A DNA stretch of 64,000 nt from Actinomycetota bacterium (GCA_018831265.1 JAHJCO010000046.1:1-64000); one strand, 5' to 3'. Positions 50,381-60,810 are shown, numbered from the stretch's first letter. The notes: generated by a model not told the origin, from the letters alone. Numbers and translations are program-made.

Positions 50381-52345
50381 TTGGCCTCGAAGCACGGTAA
50401 GTACGGTAGCCTGCCCAGGGCGTGGCCGCTGGTCATGGTCATGGTCGCGCTACTGGTGGGCGGCCTCGTCAGCGTCATGCTGCCCACCTGGATAGACCCG
50501 CACCTGGGAATCCAGAACGACCCGCGCATCACCAGGCTCATCTACCCCACCCTGGGCAACCCCGCCATCATCGAGAAGGGCCGCAGCCTGGTCATCGAGT
50601 TCGATCCCCGGGAGCAGAACTTCGACGTACCTTTCGTCGAGGCGTCCGGCTTCGAGGCGAGCGCCATTACCTCCAACGGGCCCGGGAAGATCACCCGGGA
50701 GCTTCCGGTCCGGTCCCGAAAGGTCGGCTACAGCAGCCAGTGGCCCGAGTACGCCCGCACCCGGGCCGAGGACCGCCGCATCTACCTCGTGACCGTGACC
50801 GTGCCCGCGGACCTGCCCCGCGACCTGTACGACGTCACCGTCGAGGCCCATGCCGGAGAGCTGGCTCTCACCGACACCCAGCCCCACGCGCTCCAGCCGG
50901 TGGACGCGTACAGGGACGACTTCACCTTCATCCAGCTCACCGACGTTCACGTCTGGGGGCCCGAGGTCGACTACCCCGGCTGCACCCACCACGAGAGGAG
51001 CGCGCGCCCCAACGGAACCGACCCGAAGAGGAAGGGCGCCGTCTACTACCAGAAGGCCATCGACCAGATAAACATCACCAGGCCGGACTTCTGCGTGCTC
51101 AGCGGCGACTGCCTGTTCGGGCAGCGGTACTTCGTCCTGGATCACGGAGAGCCATGGGGCGAGACGACCGAGTACCACTACGAGATGTCGTGGTTCTACG
51201 AGGAGACGCTGCGCCTCGACGTGCCCGTCTACATCGTCATGGGCAACCACGACTCCTACAACGAGGGGCCGAACGGCGCCCACGAGGACTGGTACGACAA
51301 CTGGAGGAAGCTCTACGGCCCCGTTTACCACTCCTTCGACTACGGGGCCTGCCACTTCGTGGCCGCCAATTCCCAGGACTGGTCGGCACTGCAGCGCCTG
51401 CTCGTGGACTGGGAGGGGCTGCTTCTCCAACCCAGGAAGTACAAGGGCGAGGTGAGGGGCGGGGGCGACAGGCCCGAGGCTGGCATCAGCGAGGCGAGGC
51501 TGGACGAGCTCGATGACTCGAAGTACACCCGACAGCTCGCCTGGATAAGGGACGACCTCGAGGCGCACCAGGGCGCGAAGATGCGGGTGATGGTGATGCA
51601 CCACGACCCGTACAAGAGGGACGGCTCGGGCGAGATGTGGGGCGAGGCGGCCGGGGCGAGCCTGATGGCCAAGCTCAAGTACGGCGTGACCAAGGTGCTC
51701 GGCATGGGGGACGGGCGGGGCCGCCTGGCGATGATCAGGCTCATGCAGGACTACCGGGTCGCCCTGGAGATAAGCGGCCACGACCACTCCGACTACGTCG
51801 CCACCAGGGCTGAGGCCGTCGCTTCACTGGGGGACCGGTTCGTCGATGCCTTCACCTGGACGGACGGTGGCGGAGAGGTCAGGTTCGTCAACACCACCTC
51901 CACCCAGTTCCAGACCGACATGGCCTCCTCCGCCTACCCCGGCTACAGGAAGATCCGTATCGCCGACGGCCGGGTGGAGAGCTTCAACTACAAGGAGCCC
52001 AAGTGGTCGTACCCCTGGTACAGGGGAACGAATGTCGGCGGCGTGACCGACCTCGGCAAGCTGACCGAGCCCGCCATATCGGCGTCCGTCACGAGCGCGG
52101 AGGGATCCGAGGGGACACGGGTCGAGGTGCGCAACTGGCTGGACGTGCCCCTGTCGGGGGCATACGTGGAGGTGGCTCTCCCCTACCCGTCCGACGGTTA
52201 TCGGTACACCATCGAGGGCGGGACGTTCGGGGAGATGTACCCGAACAGGGAGAAGAACCCCGACCGGCTGCTCTGCCAGGTCCTCTGCGATGTGCCGCCA
52301 CAGGGTACTGCGCTCGTGACCGTACGCAAGGGGCCGGGGCCATGA
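50381..52345 (+). CDS. membrane-anchored metallophosphoesterase
   Basis: 654 residues, TTG start. One N-terminal membrane helix (about 16-37), a beta domain (40-180) and a calcineurin-like phosphoesterase domain: FIQLTDVHVWG, CVLSGDCLFG, IVMGNHDSYN, MVMHHDPY and ISGHDHSDYV supply the two-metal site. A C-terminal beta domain (from about 560) looks Ig-like. The catalytic part should lie outside the cell and hydrolyse phosphoesters. It is coupled by ATGA overlap to the next lipoprotein gene. It is unrelated in layout to the PAP-type enzyme at 11379. Confidence 0.85.
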   Translation: MASKHGKYGSLPRAWPLVMVMVALLVGGLVSVMLPTWIDPHLGIQNDPRITRLIYPTLGNPAIIEKGRSLVIEFDPREQNFDVPFVEASGFEASAITSNGPGKITRELPVRSRKVGYSSQWPEYARTRAEDRRIYLVTVTVPADLPRDLYDVTVEAHAGELALTDTQPHALQPVDAYRDDFTFIQLTDVHVWGPEVDYPGCTHHERSARPNGTDPKRKGAVYYQKAIDQINITRPDFCVLSGDCLFGQRYFVLDHGEPWGETTEYHYEMSWFYEETLRLDVPVYIVMGNHDSYNEGPNGAHEDWYDNWRKLYGPVYHSFDYGACHFVAANSQDWSALQRLLVDWEGLLLQPRKYKGEVRGGGDRPEAGISEARLDELDDSKYTRQLAWIRDDLEAHQGAKMRVMVMHHDPYKRDGSGEMWGEAAGASLMAKLKYGVTKVLGMGDGRGRLAMIRLMQDYRVALEISGHDHSDYVATRAEAVASLGDRFVDAFTWTDGGGEVRFVNTTSTQFQTDMASSAYPGYRKIRIADGRVESFNYKEPKWSYPWYRGTNVGGVTDLGKLTEPAISASVTSAEGSEGTRVEVRNWLDVPLSGAYVEVALPYPSDGYRYTIEGGTFGEMYPNREKNPDRLLCQVLCDVPPQGTALVTVRKGPGP

Positions 52346-53232
52346 GGCGGTCGGGCGCCGGCGGGCGGATACGCGGGGCCCGGAGATGGATCGCCCCGGT
52401 CCTGGGGCTGGTGGCGGTGCTCCTGCTCGCAGCGTTCTTCCTCCCGGGGTGCGGGGAGGAGGGCCGGGAACCAAAGGCGGCCCTGAAGAAGTTCCTCAGG
52501 GCCGAGGCCGCCGGTGACGACGTCGCGTCCTACGAGTACCTCTCCGGCGCCGACAGGAAGAAGATCGACCTGGCCACCTGGACCGAGGAGGCCGGCCCGC
52601 TGGCGCAGCCCGCCGTGAGCGAGGGATTTCACTTCATCCTCTCGGACGCCGCCGTGGGGGACGACTGGGCGGCGGTCCAGGTATTGATCGGCAACGACGA
52701 TGACGCGGGCGACGCGCTAGGTCTGAAGTTCCTCATGGTCCTCGAGGGGGGTGCCTGGAAGGTCTCCTACCTGGAGACCCTCGCGGGACCCGTGGGGCAC
52801 GTCAGGACCGGGGGCGGGATCAAGTGGTCCAACGTGGCCTTCGGCGGCGGCACCGAATCGACGGCGAGGACCATCGTCCACCTGGTCATGTTCCTGGCCG
52901 TCTACGCCTTCTACGGCATCGGGCTTCAGAGGGTCGCGCGTATCAAAGGCCTGAGGAGCCCCTGGTTCGCCTGGGTGCCGGTCCTCAACATCTACATCGC
53001 CTGGAGGATCGCGGGCAAGGGCGCCGTCTCGACCGTGCTATCGCTCATCCCGGTAGTGAACCTGGTGATGTACGTGCTGTTCTGCTTCAAGTTCGCCCGG
53101 GCCTGCGGCAGGGGCCGGCTCTACGGGTTCCTGCAGCTGATCCCCATCGTCAACCTCGTCATATTCTGGGTGCTCGTCGAAGCCGTCGAGGACGGCGCCG
53201 CTGCGGCCGCACCCACTCCCCAACCCGCCTGA
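52342..53232 (+). CDS. lipoprotein/membrane protein with DUF5684-like C-terminus
   Basis: 296 residues; ATG overlaps the TGA of the phosphoesterase. An N-terminal hydrophobic run ends AAFFLPGC, a lipobox-like site. The middle (35-150) is an NTF2/DUF4878-like fold (ALKKFLRAEAAGDDVASYEY). The C-terminal half has three to four membrane helices with SPWFAWVPVLNIYIAWRIAG and SLIPVVNLVMYVLF, as in DUF5684. It may partner with the phosphoesterase in the membrane. Function unknown. Confidence 0.72.
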   Translation: MRRSGAGGRIRGARRWIAPVLGLVAVLLLAAFFLPGCGEEGREPKAALKKFLRAEAAGDDVASYEYLSGADRKKIDLATWTEEAGPLAQPAVSEGFHFILSDAAVGDDWAAVQVLIGNDDDAGDALGLKFLMVLEGGAWKVSYLETLAGPVGHVRTGGGIKWSNVAFGGGTESTARTIVHLVMFLAVYAFYGIGLQRVARIKGLRSPWFAWVPVLNIYIAWRIAGKGAVSTVLSLIPVVNLVMYVLFCFKFARACGRGRLYGFLQLIPIVNLVIFWVLVEAVEDGAAAAAPTPQPA

Positions 53233-53259
53233 TCCCGGTGGCCGGGTGGCGGATCCGGT

Positions 53260-53733
53260 CTACTTGGATATGGCCACGACTCGATAGGTCCTGGTCCCCG
53301 CCGGGGTCTTGACCTCCACGACGTCGCCCAGCTTCGAGTCCATGAGGGACATACCGAGCGGGCAAAGGTGGGATATCTTGCCGCTATCGGGGTCGGTCTC
53401 GGTGGGACCGACCAGCCTGAGTTCCTGGGTCGCGCCGCCGTCGGCCTCCTCTATGCGGACCAGGGACCCGACCCCCACGCAGTCCGTGCTTATGTCCCGG
53501 TCCCCGATGACGCGGGCCCTGGCGATGAGCGCAGCGGTCTCCTCGATCTCCCGGTTCAGCTTCAGGAACGCCTTCCTGGCCTCGTCGTACTCGGCGCTGT
53601 CCGAAACGTCGCCGTGGTCGACGGCCGTCTTCATCTGCTCGGACACCTCCCGCCGCCTGGTGGTCTCCAGGTACTGCAGCTTCTCCTCCAGCGCCCGCAT
53701 TCCCTCGGACGTGACTACCGGCTCGTTTCCCAT
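53260..53733 (-). CDS. greA: GreA/GreB-family transcription elongation factor
   Basis: 157 residues from ATG 53733 (GGAGAG upstream). N-terminal coiled coil (ALEEKLQYLETTRRREVSEQ) and C-terminal FKBP-like domain (VGVGSLVRIEEADGG, HLCPLGMSLMDSKLGDVVEV). The tip of the coil reads HGDVSDSAEYDEAR; GreA normally has Asp and Glu (D-x-x-E) there, so the second acid is Asp. It rescues backtracked RNA polymerase by stimulating transcript cleavage. The change is conservative but worth noting. It could be a Gre-like paralogue. Confidence 0.87.
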   Translation of the reverse strand: MGNEPVVTSEGMRALEEKLQYLETTRRREVSEQMKTAVDHGDVSDSAEYDEARKAFLKLNREIEETAALIARARVIGDRDISTDCVGVGSLVRIEEADGGATQELRLVGPTETDPDSGKISHLCPLGMSLMDSKLGDVVEVKTPAGTRTYRVVAISK

Positions 53734-53869
53734 GCGTCTCTCCTGAACGTATATCGCCCGGGCTGTACCGGGCGTTACCAAGAATACCACAGCGCCGGAC
53801 TCATCGTCCTTCCCGATGCCACGCGCGGACCGTCCAGGTGGTGCAGAAGGGTCAGGCCTTATTACACCT

Positions 53870-55375
53870 TTACTCGGGCGAGCCCTGCTTTAACACCAGG
53901 TCGGTTATGTCCCGGAAGTCGTAGGGCCTTGCGTAGCTCGAGGCGTAGACGCGGTCGTCCAGGACGGCGAAGCCTGTGTCGAACAGTTCGTTCAGTACGA
54001 CCCTGAAGTTGTTGACCGGCGAGATGGCCGGGTACAGAAGACCTTCGCCGCCGGGCAGGAGTACGGCGTTCAGTATCCCGCTGCGCAGCGCTGCCTCCTC
54101 GGGCGTGGGGTCGGCGATCCCCTCGGGGTCCCCGACCGGCATGGGGCCGTGGTCGGCCTGGATGATGATGACGGGAGTCCGCTCCGACCTCTCGAGTATC
54201 TCGTCCACCATCTCGAGCGTCTTCCCGTTTACGAACATAACCTGCTCGATGTACCTGTCCGACTCCCTCCAGCTTCCCCTTCCGCCGCCGGCGGGGTTCC
54301 CGTCCCTGTCGAAAAGGAACGGCCGGTGGGGTGGGACTATATGCGCGAAGACGAACGCCGGTCCGTCCAGCTCCTCGCGGATGCCCGGGATGAGCGAGAA
54401 CGCCCGGAGGACCCCCTCACGTGTGTAGAGCCCCTCCTCCTCGCCCACCAGCCCACGCAGCGCGGTGGTCTTGAGGAGCGAGGTCATGAATTCGCCCTTC
54501 AACCAGCTCCCTTCGGTGACGCTGACGTCCGCGTTCCGGTTCGACTTCGTGCCGGACCAGTTGCTCCCGAAGAAAGCGTAGCGGTACCCCCGCGAGCGGA
54601 GGAACCGCTCCAGCCCATTGTCCTCTATCATCGCGTTGAGCACGCCCGCCCTGCGCGAGTCCGCCCCCAGGTCCTCTGTCAGGTAGTTTATGTACTCGAG
54701 GTTGAGCGACGAGGCCAGGGACAGGCGCGACTGCAGGTAGTTGCTCCGGCTGGAGCCGGTCACGTAGAAGCCCCTCTCCTGGAGCGCGTCCGTGAAGTCG
54801 CTGTTGTCGAATCCGTAGAACTCCTGGAGCGATTCGTTGCTCGCATACCCGTCCAGGATGACGTAGTAGACGTCGGGGAGCTCTCCCACGGGAGGCCGCT
54901 CACCCTCCGAGGCGGCGGCCGCCACCTCGGTCTCCCTGGGGCGGGGGGCGGGCTTGCTCTCCCCCGCGTTGAGGACAACACCGGCCAGCGTGAGTACGGC
55001 CAGCGTCACCGCCACCGTGTTCAGTATCGCGGTCGGCTTCTGAAGACGGCCCCTCCTCTTCACCGCGAAGGCGCACAGGAGTGCGAGTGCCGCCAGCCAC
55101 GCGACTCCGACCACCACCTGAACCGCCACCGAACCCCCGAGCGCCTCGACCACCCTGCCGTAGGTGTAGAAGAGGACCAGCACCGAGGAGACTATGATCG
55201 CGGAGGCCTGCCAGTCCTTGAGCGCGAGGCGGAGCAGGACCAGCAGGAGCAGCGCCAACCCGAGTGCTATCCCGGCTGGCCTCAGCACGTCGGTGAACGA
55301 CGCCTGCCCCTGGTTCCGGGAGTAGAGGAAGAGGACCGGCACGACCGCCAGGATCGCGGGGTGCAGGAGGAACAT
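53870..55375 (-). CDS. membrane sulfatase/phosphoglycerol-transferase-like protein
   Basis: 501 residues. Four membrane helices fill the first 145 residues, then an extracytoplasmic alkaline-phosphatase-superfamily domain: DVYYVILDGYASNESL at its start (metal Asp), a Ser/Thr-rich region NYLQSRLSLASSLN, HIVPPHRPF and IIQADHGPM (metal Asp-His). This is the layout of LTA-synthase-like or sulfatase enzymes acting on envelope polymers. It starts three bases after the methyltransferase stop, so it is the last gene of a three-gene operon. Confidence 0.85.
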   Translation of the reverse strand: MFLLHPAILAVVPVLFLYSRNQGQASFTDVLRPAGIALGLALLLLVLLRLALKDWQASAIIVSSVLVLFYTYGRVVEALGGSVAVQVVVGVAWLAALALLCAFAVKRRGRLQKPTAILNTVAVTLAVLTLAGVVLNAGESKPAPRPRETEVAAAASEGERPPVGELPDVYYVILDGYASNESLQEFYGFDNSDFTDALQERGFYVTGSSRSNYLQSRLSLASSLNLEYINYLTEDLGADSRRAGVLNAMIEDNGLERFLRSRGYRYAFFGSNWSGTKSNRNADVSVTEGSWLKGEFMTSLLKTTALRGLVGEEEGLYTREGVLRAFSLIPGIREELDGPAFVFAHIVPPHRPFLFDRDGNPAGGGRGSWRESDRYIEQVMFVNGKTLEMVDEILERSERTPVIIIQADHGPMPVGDPEGIADPTPEEAALRSGILNAVLLPGGEGLLYPAISPVNNFRVVLNELFDTGFAVLDDRVYASSYARPYDFRDITDLVLKQGSPE

Positions 55376-55378
55376 GCG

Positions 55379-56773
55379 CTACCTCTTTCTCATGAGGAAG
55401 ATGACGCGCTCGGAGGACCCCACAGGCTCCCTGTCCTCCACGCGGAACAGCCCGGAGAACGCTTCCAGGAAGCCGACGACCGTATAGCCGGAAAAGATAT
55501 CCTCTCGCACGGAGAGCAGCCTGGCCACCTGGGAGTCCGACTTCGGGACGAACTCAATTATCAGCCACTCGCCCAGGTCGGCGAGGAAGGAGGCTATCCT
55601 GTCCAGGGGCACGTTGTTGGAGATCGCCAGGTGGTGGACGACGGCCAGGGCGAGGACCGCGTCCGTCGGTCCCCTGTCGGGGAGGGACATCCTCTCCCTG
55701 CACTCCCAGCCGATGGCGGGGCTGGGGTTGAACAGGTCCACCACAAGGGGAAGGACCAGTTCGTCTCCGTCCCTGACGCAGCGCAGGTAGTTCCGCTCGA
55801 CGCACGCCGGGTCCACGTCCATGCACACTGTCGAGGCGCCCGTCCCCGCGGCGATGCGGCTGAATACCCCCACGTTACCGCCGATGTCCCATACCCGGGC
55901 GGCGCCCGTCCGCTTGAGAAAGCCGCCCACGATATGTATCTTGCTCTCGAAGGCCTCTTCCGTGTAATTGGATTCGTCGTAGTACTCCACCCACTCGGTG
56001 CCCTCCGGCTTCCAACGGAGCCTCCGCACGGCCGACTCGAGGCTGTCGAGAAGCGCGAAGAAAGCCTTGCGGCTTAGGTCCTTCAGATCGCCCGGATCCA
56101 CCTCCGCCTCGGAGTACTTCCTCTCACTGCGCGCGTGGAGGTGGAGGTGCATCAGGACCGGCGGCCTCAGCCAGGTCCGCGCGGGCATCAGGGTGCTCGC
56201 CAGGTCGAGCGGCACTCCGTCGATGTGATCCCTTAGCAGCAGCCCCAGCCGCACGTCCCTGTACGCCATCAGGCAGAGGGGGGCGAGGAAATGCCTGCAG
56301 AACTGGCCGTAGGCGACCCAGGGGTTCCCTTCGCGATAGCGCTCGAAGGAGAGCGTATCGATGAGGAGCGGCCTCCCTTTGAGGAACTGGATATTGTAGG
56401 CGCTGGCGTCCTTGAGCGACATCCCGAAGGCGAGGGCTTTTCTCTGCAGGGCGATGGTGGCGAGAGCGGCCGCCTTCAACTGGCTGAAGCACCACTCGTA
56501 GGGGTACGAGATGAATGGGATCCTCTCCGGCTCGATCACCAGGTAAGCGACGTCCGGATCGGGTGGCTCCACGTCGGCGCGCCGGTGCTCGACCAGCAGG
56601 TTCGCGGCGGTGAGCTCGCGGTAGAGGCCGGACTTCACCAGCAGTTCATAGTCCTCGCGGTAGCGCTCGTTCACCTGGCGGTAGAGGACGCCCCCGCGCT
56701 CGAAGAGGAAGCCACTGGGGTCCCGGAACGATCCGGGGACGGCCTTGGCCGCGCCCTCTATATCACCGCTCAC
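55379..56773 (-). CDS. SAM-dependent methyltransferase
   Basis: 464 residues. The N-terminal half (SYPYEWCFSQLKAAALATIA, KDASAYNIQFLKGRPLLIDT) is a conserved domain that often precedes methyltransferases in envelope loci. The C-terminal half has the SAM motif VWDIGGNVGVFSRIA and CMDVDP, then VLALAVVHHLAIS. The substrate is probably a glycan or lipid precursor. It is placed between a small membrane protein and a membrane sulfatase-like enzyme, all on the minus strand. Confidence 0.82.
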   Translation of the reverse strand: MSGDIEGAAKAVPGSFRDPSGFLFERGGVLYRQVNERYREDYELLVKSGLYRELTAANLLVEHRRADVEPPDPDVAYLVIEPERIPFISYPYEWCFSQLKAAALATIALQRKALAFGMSLKDASAYNIQFLKGRPLLIDTLSFERYREGNPWVAYGQFCRHFLAPLCLMAYRDVRLGLLLRDHIDGVPLDLASTLMPARTWLRPPVLMHLHLHARSERKYSEAEVDPGDLKDLSRKAFFALLDSLESAVRRLRWKPEGTEWVEYYDESNYTEEAFESKIHIVGGFLKRTGAARVWDIGGNVGVFSRIAAGTGASTVCMDVDPACVERNYLRCVRDGDELVLPLVVDLFNPSPAIGWECRERMSLPDRGPTDAVLALAVVHHLAISNNVPLDRIASFLADLGEWLIIEFVPKSDSQVARLLSVREDIFSGYTVVGFLEAFSGLFRVEDREPVGSSERVIFLMRKR

Positions 56774-56805
56774 CCGAGCACCTCCACCACGAGAAGCGGA
56801 CTACT

Positions 56806-57084
56806 CTACTCGAGGGGCAGGAGTTCCTCCAGCCCGTCGCCGGCGGCCGCTTCAGCGGGGGGGGGCGCTTCGTCTTCGACCGCCTTCCTTCGCCTGAAGA
56901 ACGCGGTGATGTTGCGCCAGTAGATCTTCAGCGCCACCAGCGCGCCCGCGAACACGGCGATGACGACCTGAATTATGAGGCTCCCGGTCCCCGCCCCGAT
57001 GTACGAGAGCGTGCACCGTGGAATGAGTGTCGAAAAAACGAGTGCCTGAAGGACTCCGCCGTTTTCCCTCCGCGAACCGGCCAT
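56806..57084 (-). CDS. small membrane protein (GTGSLIIQ type)
   Basis: 92 residues from ATG 57084 with GGGAGG eight bases upstream. YIGAGTGSLIIQVVIAVFAG, followed by ALVALKIYWRNITAFF, forms one or two membrane helices, then a basic stretch and an acidic tail. Small proteins with a GTGS motif commonly precede methyltransferase/sulfatase genes in envelope operons. It is first in this operon. No catalytic motif. Confidence 0.72.
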   Translation of the reverse strand: MAGSRRENGGVLQALVFSTLIPRCTLSYIGAGTGSLIIQVVIAVFAGALVALKIYWRNITAFFRRRKAVEDEAPPPAEAAAGDGLEELLPLE

Positions 57085-57280
57085 TACCCATACCTCCCGC
57101 GTATCGCTCGGTGCCGCGCGGCGGCGGATGGGCACTGACGCCTCATCCGGCATTCCCGCGCCTCGCGGTTCATGATACTAACACGTTGCCGCCCGCCCTG
57201 GCACCAGCGGCCTGTGGAATCGTGACCACCCGCCGACCGCGGACCGCCGCCCGTGGCCGGCCGGGTCCGCAGGCCTTCCG

Positions 57281-58468
<1,188 letters not shown>

Positions 58469-58557
58469 GCGGTCATCCTGTTTGTCGGCGATGTCGGTGG
58501 TCTTCACATGAGAACCGGCGGCGACAAGCGTCACCGCCGTGCTCACGCGTTTTGTCT

Positions 58558-58833
58558 CTAGTACCTGCTGAACGAACGCTGCGGGCGGTCCGTCCTGGGC
58601 CTCGCTTCGTTCACGTTCAGGCTGCGGCCACCCAGATCCTTACCGTTCAATCCGTCGATCGCCGCTTTCGCCTCCGCCGGGTCGCTCATCTCGACAAAGC
58701 CGAATCCCTTCGACCTTCCCGTGGAGCGATCCGAGATCACGTCCGCCGAATCTACAGTACCGAACTGAGCAAAAGCCGCCCTGAGGTCCTCGTCGCTGGT
58801 ATCGTAGCTGAGGTTTCCTGCGTAGATTTTCAT
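58558..58833 (-). CDS. RRM-domain RNA-binding protein 2
   Basis: 91 residues, one RNA recognition motif: RNP2 IYAGNLSY (3-10), RNP1 KGFGFVEM (about 42-49), and a short RP/R/S tail. It differs from RRM protein 1 mainly at helix surfaces (for example EEDIRTAF against EDLRAAF). ATG follows GGAGGTG. The leader with hairpin and T-run is the same as at 19506-19578. It lies 90 bases upstream of sigA on the same strand, so its read-through could reach the sigma gene. Confidence 0.92.
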   Translation of the reverse strand: MKIYAGNLSYDTSDEDLRAAFAQFGTVDSADVISDRSTGRSKGFGFVEMSDPAEAKAAIDGLNGKDLGGRSLNVNEARPRTDRPQRSFSRY

Positions 58834-58856
58834 ATGGTTACACCTCCTCCGCGCAC

Positions 58857-58929
58857 AAAAAAAGCCCCGAGATTCGCTCCTCGGGACAAATCAATCACTC
58901 CTAAGAACACTAAACTCCCCCGAATCATA
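58857..58929 (-). promoter_or_regulatory. RRM-gene leader, second copy
   Basis: Read on the minus strand: TGCTATGAT (extended -10; hexamer at 58924-58929), GTTCTTAGG, then the hairpin CCCGAG-GAGCGAAT-CTCGGG (58865-58885), GC and seven T (58857-58863), with the ribosome binding site and ATG following. The stem is identical to that at 19550-19570; only loop bases and the spacer differ. Confidence 0.78.
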
Positions 58930-59101
58930 GCACATTTCGACCGCAGACGCATACCGAGGCGTACCCGCTCGCCCGAAGGGGTTCACGGCTGGGAGCTCGG
59001 GTGTCCCCCGTCGCGCAAGGAACCGGCCGGCTCGCATCGAACAGGAACGTGACGTCCGGGGCGCGTCCGGCCCGGTGGATTCGAGGCAGGAGGGGGTTGT
59101 C

Positions 59102-59668
59102 GTGGAGATCAAATGGCTCAGAGATGAATCCGAGATCAGGGCGAGGGCGGCCGCCGAGCGCAAGCCGGTCTTCGTCGATGTGCGGAACCCCTACTGAAAG
59201 ACCTGCCAGCGGCTGGAGGCCGTCACGTTGTCCGACCCGGTGGTGGCAGGCTACATCGAGGAACACTTCGTCCCATGGCACGTGGACCACTCCAGGGACA
59301 CCGCCCTGGTCACCAGGTTCGACGTGTTCATGACCCCCACCCAGCTGTACCTGGACGAGAAGGGCCGGGAGTTCTACCGGACCGTCGCGTTCCTTCCCCC
59401 CGACCGTTTCCTCGCATACCTCGCGCTCGGTCGCGGAATGATCCTGTTCAGGACGCTTCGATACCAGGAGGCCGCCGACGTCCTGGATACCGTGCCCCGG
59501 GATCTCGTCGAGTGCGGGGCCACGCCCGAGGCTATACTGTTCAGGGGCGTCGCGCTCGACAAGCTCAGCGGCGGCCACTCCAACAGGAAGCGGTCCGGGC
59601 TCGAGCTTCAGGAAAGGTACCCCGACAGTGACTGGGCGTGGCGCTCGCTGGTTTGGCGGGGGCAGTGA
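59102..59668 (+). CDS. thioredoxin-like selenoprotein (in-frame UGA at 59195-59197)
   Basis: GTG 59102 (AGGAGGGG upstream) opens a frame of 189 codons interrupted only by TGA at codon 32. Around it the protein reads KPVFVDVRNPY-U-KTCQRLEAVT, a thioredoxin-fold active site in which the first Cys of CxxC is replaced by selenocysteine (U-K-T-C). Downstream come a strand FVPWHVDHS and the cis-Pro motif FMTPTQLYLDEKGREFYRT, then a helical TPR-like tail. A hairpin right after the TGA fits a bacterial SECIS. A conventional caller would report only 59228-59668, which lacks half the fold. The role is thiol-disulfide exchange in the cytoplasm. The alternative is a nonsense mutation. Confidence 0.75.
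59198..59222 (+). promoter_or_regulatory. candidate bacterial SECIS element
   Basis: Directly behind the TGA, CGGC-TGGAG-GCCG (59210-59222) forms a short stem whose loop G lies 18-19 bases after the UGA, within the usual range. An alternative fold CCT-(G)-CCAG-CGG-CTGG-AGG (59202-59220) has seven pairs with a bulged G. Both are typical sizes for SECIS hairpins; the sequence also codes for protein. Confidence 0.55.
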
Positions 59669-59712
59669 GGATGGAGACGCGCCGGTACCCGGTCTGAGGC
59701 GGGGCGGTCTGC

Positions 59713-60810
59713 ATGGCCCCGGGGGGCGGGAACGGAATGGGACGGAACGCAACGGAGAGCGGTAAGTCAGCCGGGCCCGATATGCTTATTGACCTGCGGG
59801 ACGGGATCTACGCGGACGACTTCGTTATCGCGGCGGTCGCCTGGCTGGACCTGTTCACGTGGCTGTCGGGGAATCCGTCCGCGCCCGAGGAGATCGCCGA
59901 TTCTCTGGGGCTCGCGGCCAGGCCTCTGGACGTCCTGCTGACCCTCCTCTCGGCCCTCGGGCTGGTCGAGCGCAGGGACGGTGTGATCGTCACGACCCCG
60001 GTCTCAGAGCGGTACCTGGTGGCGGGGCGTCCCGAGTTCCTCGGGCCCTTCTTCGCGTCGCAGAAGGACCGCCCGCCGTGCGTCGACCTGTACGAGGTGC
60101 TCAAGACCGGCGATCCGGCCGGATGGAGCAGCCGCGAGGACACGAAGGACTGGGAGTCGCTGATGGCTGAGAACCTCTTCGCCGGCGGCTTTACCGCGGC
60201 GATGGACAGCCGGGGCGCGGTCCTTGCCCCGGCGATGGCGCGGGCGATCCCCTGCGAGGGCTACTCGAGGATCCTGGACGTGGCCGGCGGGTCCGGCGTG
60301 TACGCCTGCGCCGTCGTGGAGCAGTACCCGCACATGCGGGCGACGGTCCTGGAGAAGCCGCCGGTGGACGAGGTCGCCCGGGCGATGATAGCGGAAAAGG
60401 GTTTCTCCGACCGGGTCGAGGTCATCGGCTCGGACATGTTCGCCTCGGCCCTGCCGGGTGGGTTCGACGTCCACCTCTGGTCGCACGTGCTGCACGACTG
60501 GAGCCAGGACGAGGTGAGGCTCCTGCTCTCCCGCTCCTTCGAGTCGCTGAACCCGGGCGGCACGGTCGTGATCCACGACGCGCATATCAACGCGGAGAAG
60601 ACCGGGCCTCTTGCGGTCGCCAGGTTCTCGGTCCTGCTGATGCACTCGACCAGGGGGAAATGCTACTCGATGGGCGAGATGGGCGGGTACCTCGAGGACT
60701 GTGGGTTCGTTGAACTGGGCTATGTTGATACCACCGGGAGCCGCAGCATCATAACGGCGGTGAAACCTCCTTCTTCAGCAGGCAATATGCCGAACGCCCT
60801 GCGTCGTTGA
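59713..60810 (+). CDS. SAM-dependent O-methyltransferase (hydroxyindole/COMT type)
   Basis: 365 residues. The N-terminal winged-helix dimerisation domain (APEEIADSLGLAARPLDVLL) is followed by the methyltransferase fold: ILDVAGGSGVYACAVVEQYP (SAM motif), RVEVIGSDMF, LWSHVLHDWSQDEV (the HxxHDW catalytic region) and GGTVVIHDAHIN. Relatives methylate hydroxy groups of aromatic or polyketide metabolites. No biosynthetic cluster surrounds it. ATG 59713; ATG 59782 is a shorter option. Confidence 0.86.
   Translation: MAPGGGNGMGRNATESGKSAGPDMLIDLRDGIYADDFVIAAVAWLDLFTWLSGNPSAPEEIADSLGLAARPLDVLLTLLSALGLVERRDGVIVTTPVSERYLVAGRPEFLGPFFASQKDRPPCVDLYEVLKTGDPAGWSSREDTKDWESLMAENLFAGGFTAAMDSRGAVLAPAMARAIPCEGYSRILDVAGGSGVYACAVVEQYPHMRATVLEKPPVDEVARAMIAEKGFSDRVEVIGSDMFASALPGGFDVHLWSHVLHDWSQDEVRLLLSRSFESLNPGGTVVIHDAHINAEKTGPLAVARFSVLLMHSTRGKCYSMGEMGGYLEDCGFVELGYVDTTGSRSIITAVKPPSSAGNMPNALRR

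Noticed and set aside
59228..59668. Shorter gene start for the thioredoxin-like protein (TTG at 59228)
   Set aside because: It would drop the first strand and the active site of the fold, and it lacks a ribosome binding site; the upstream frame across the TGA is better.
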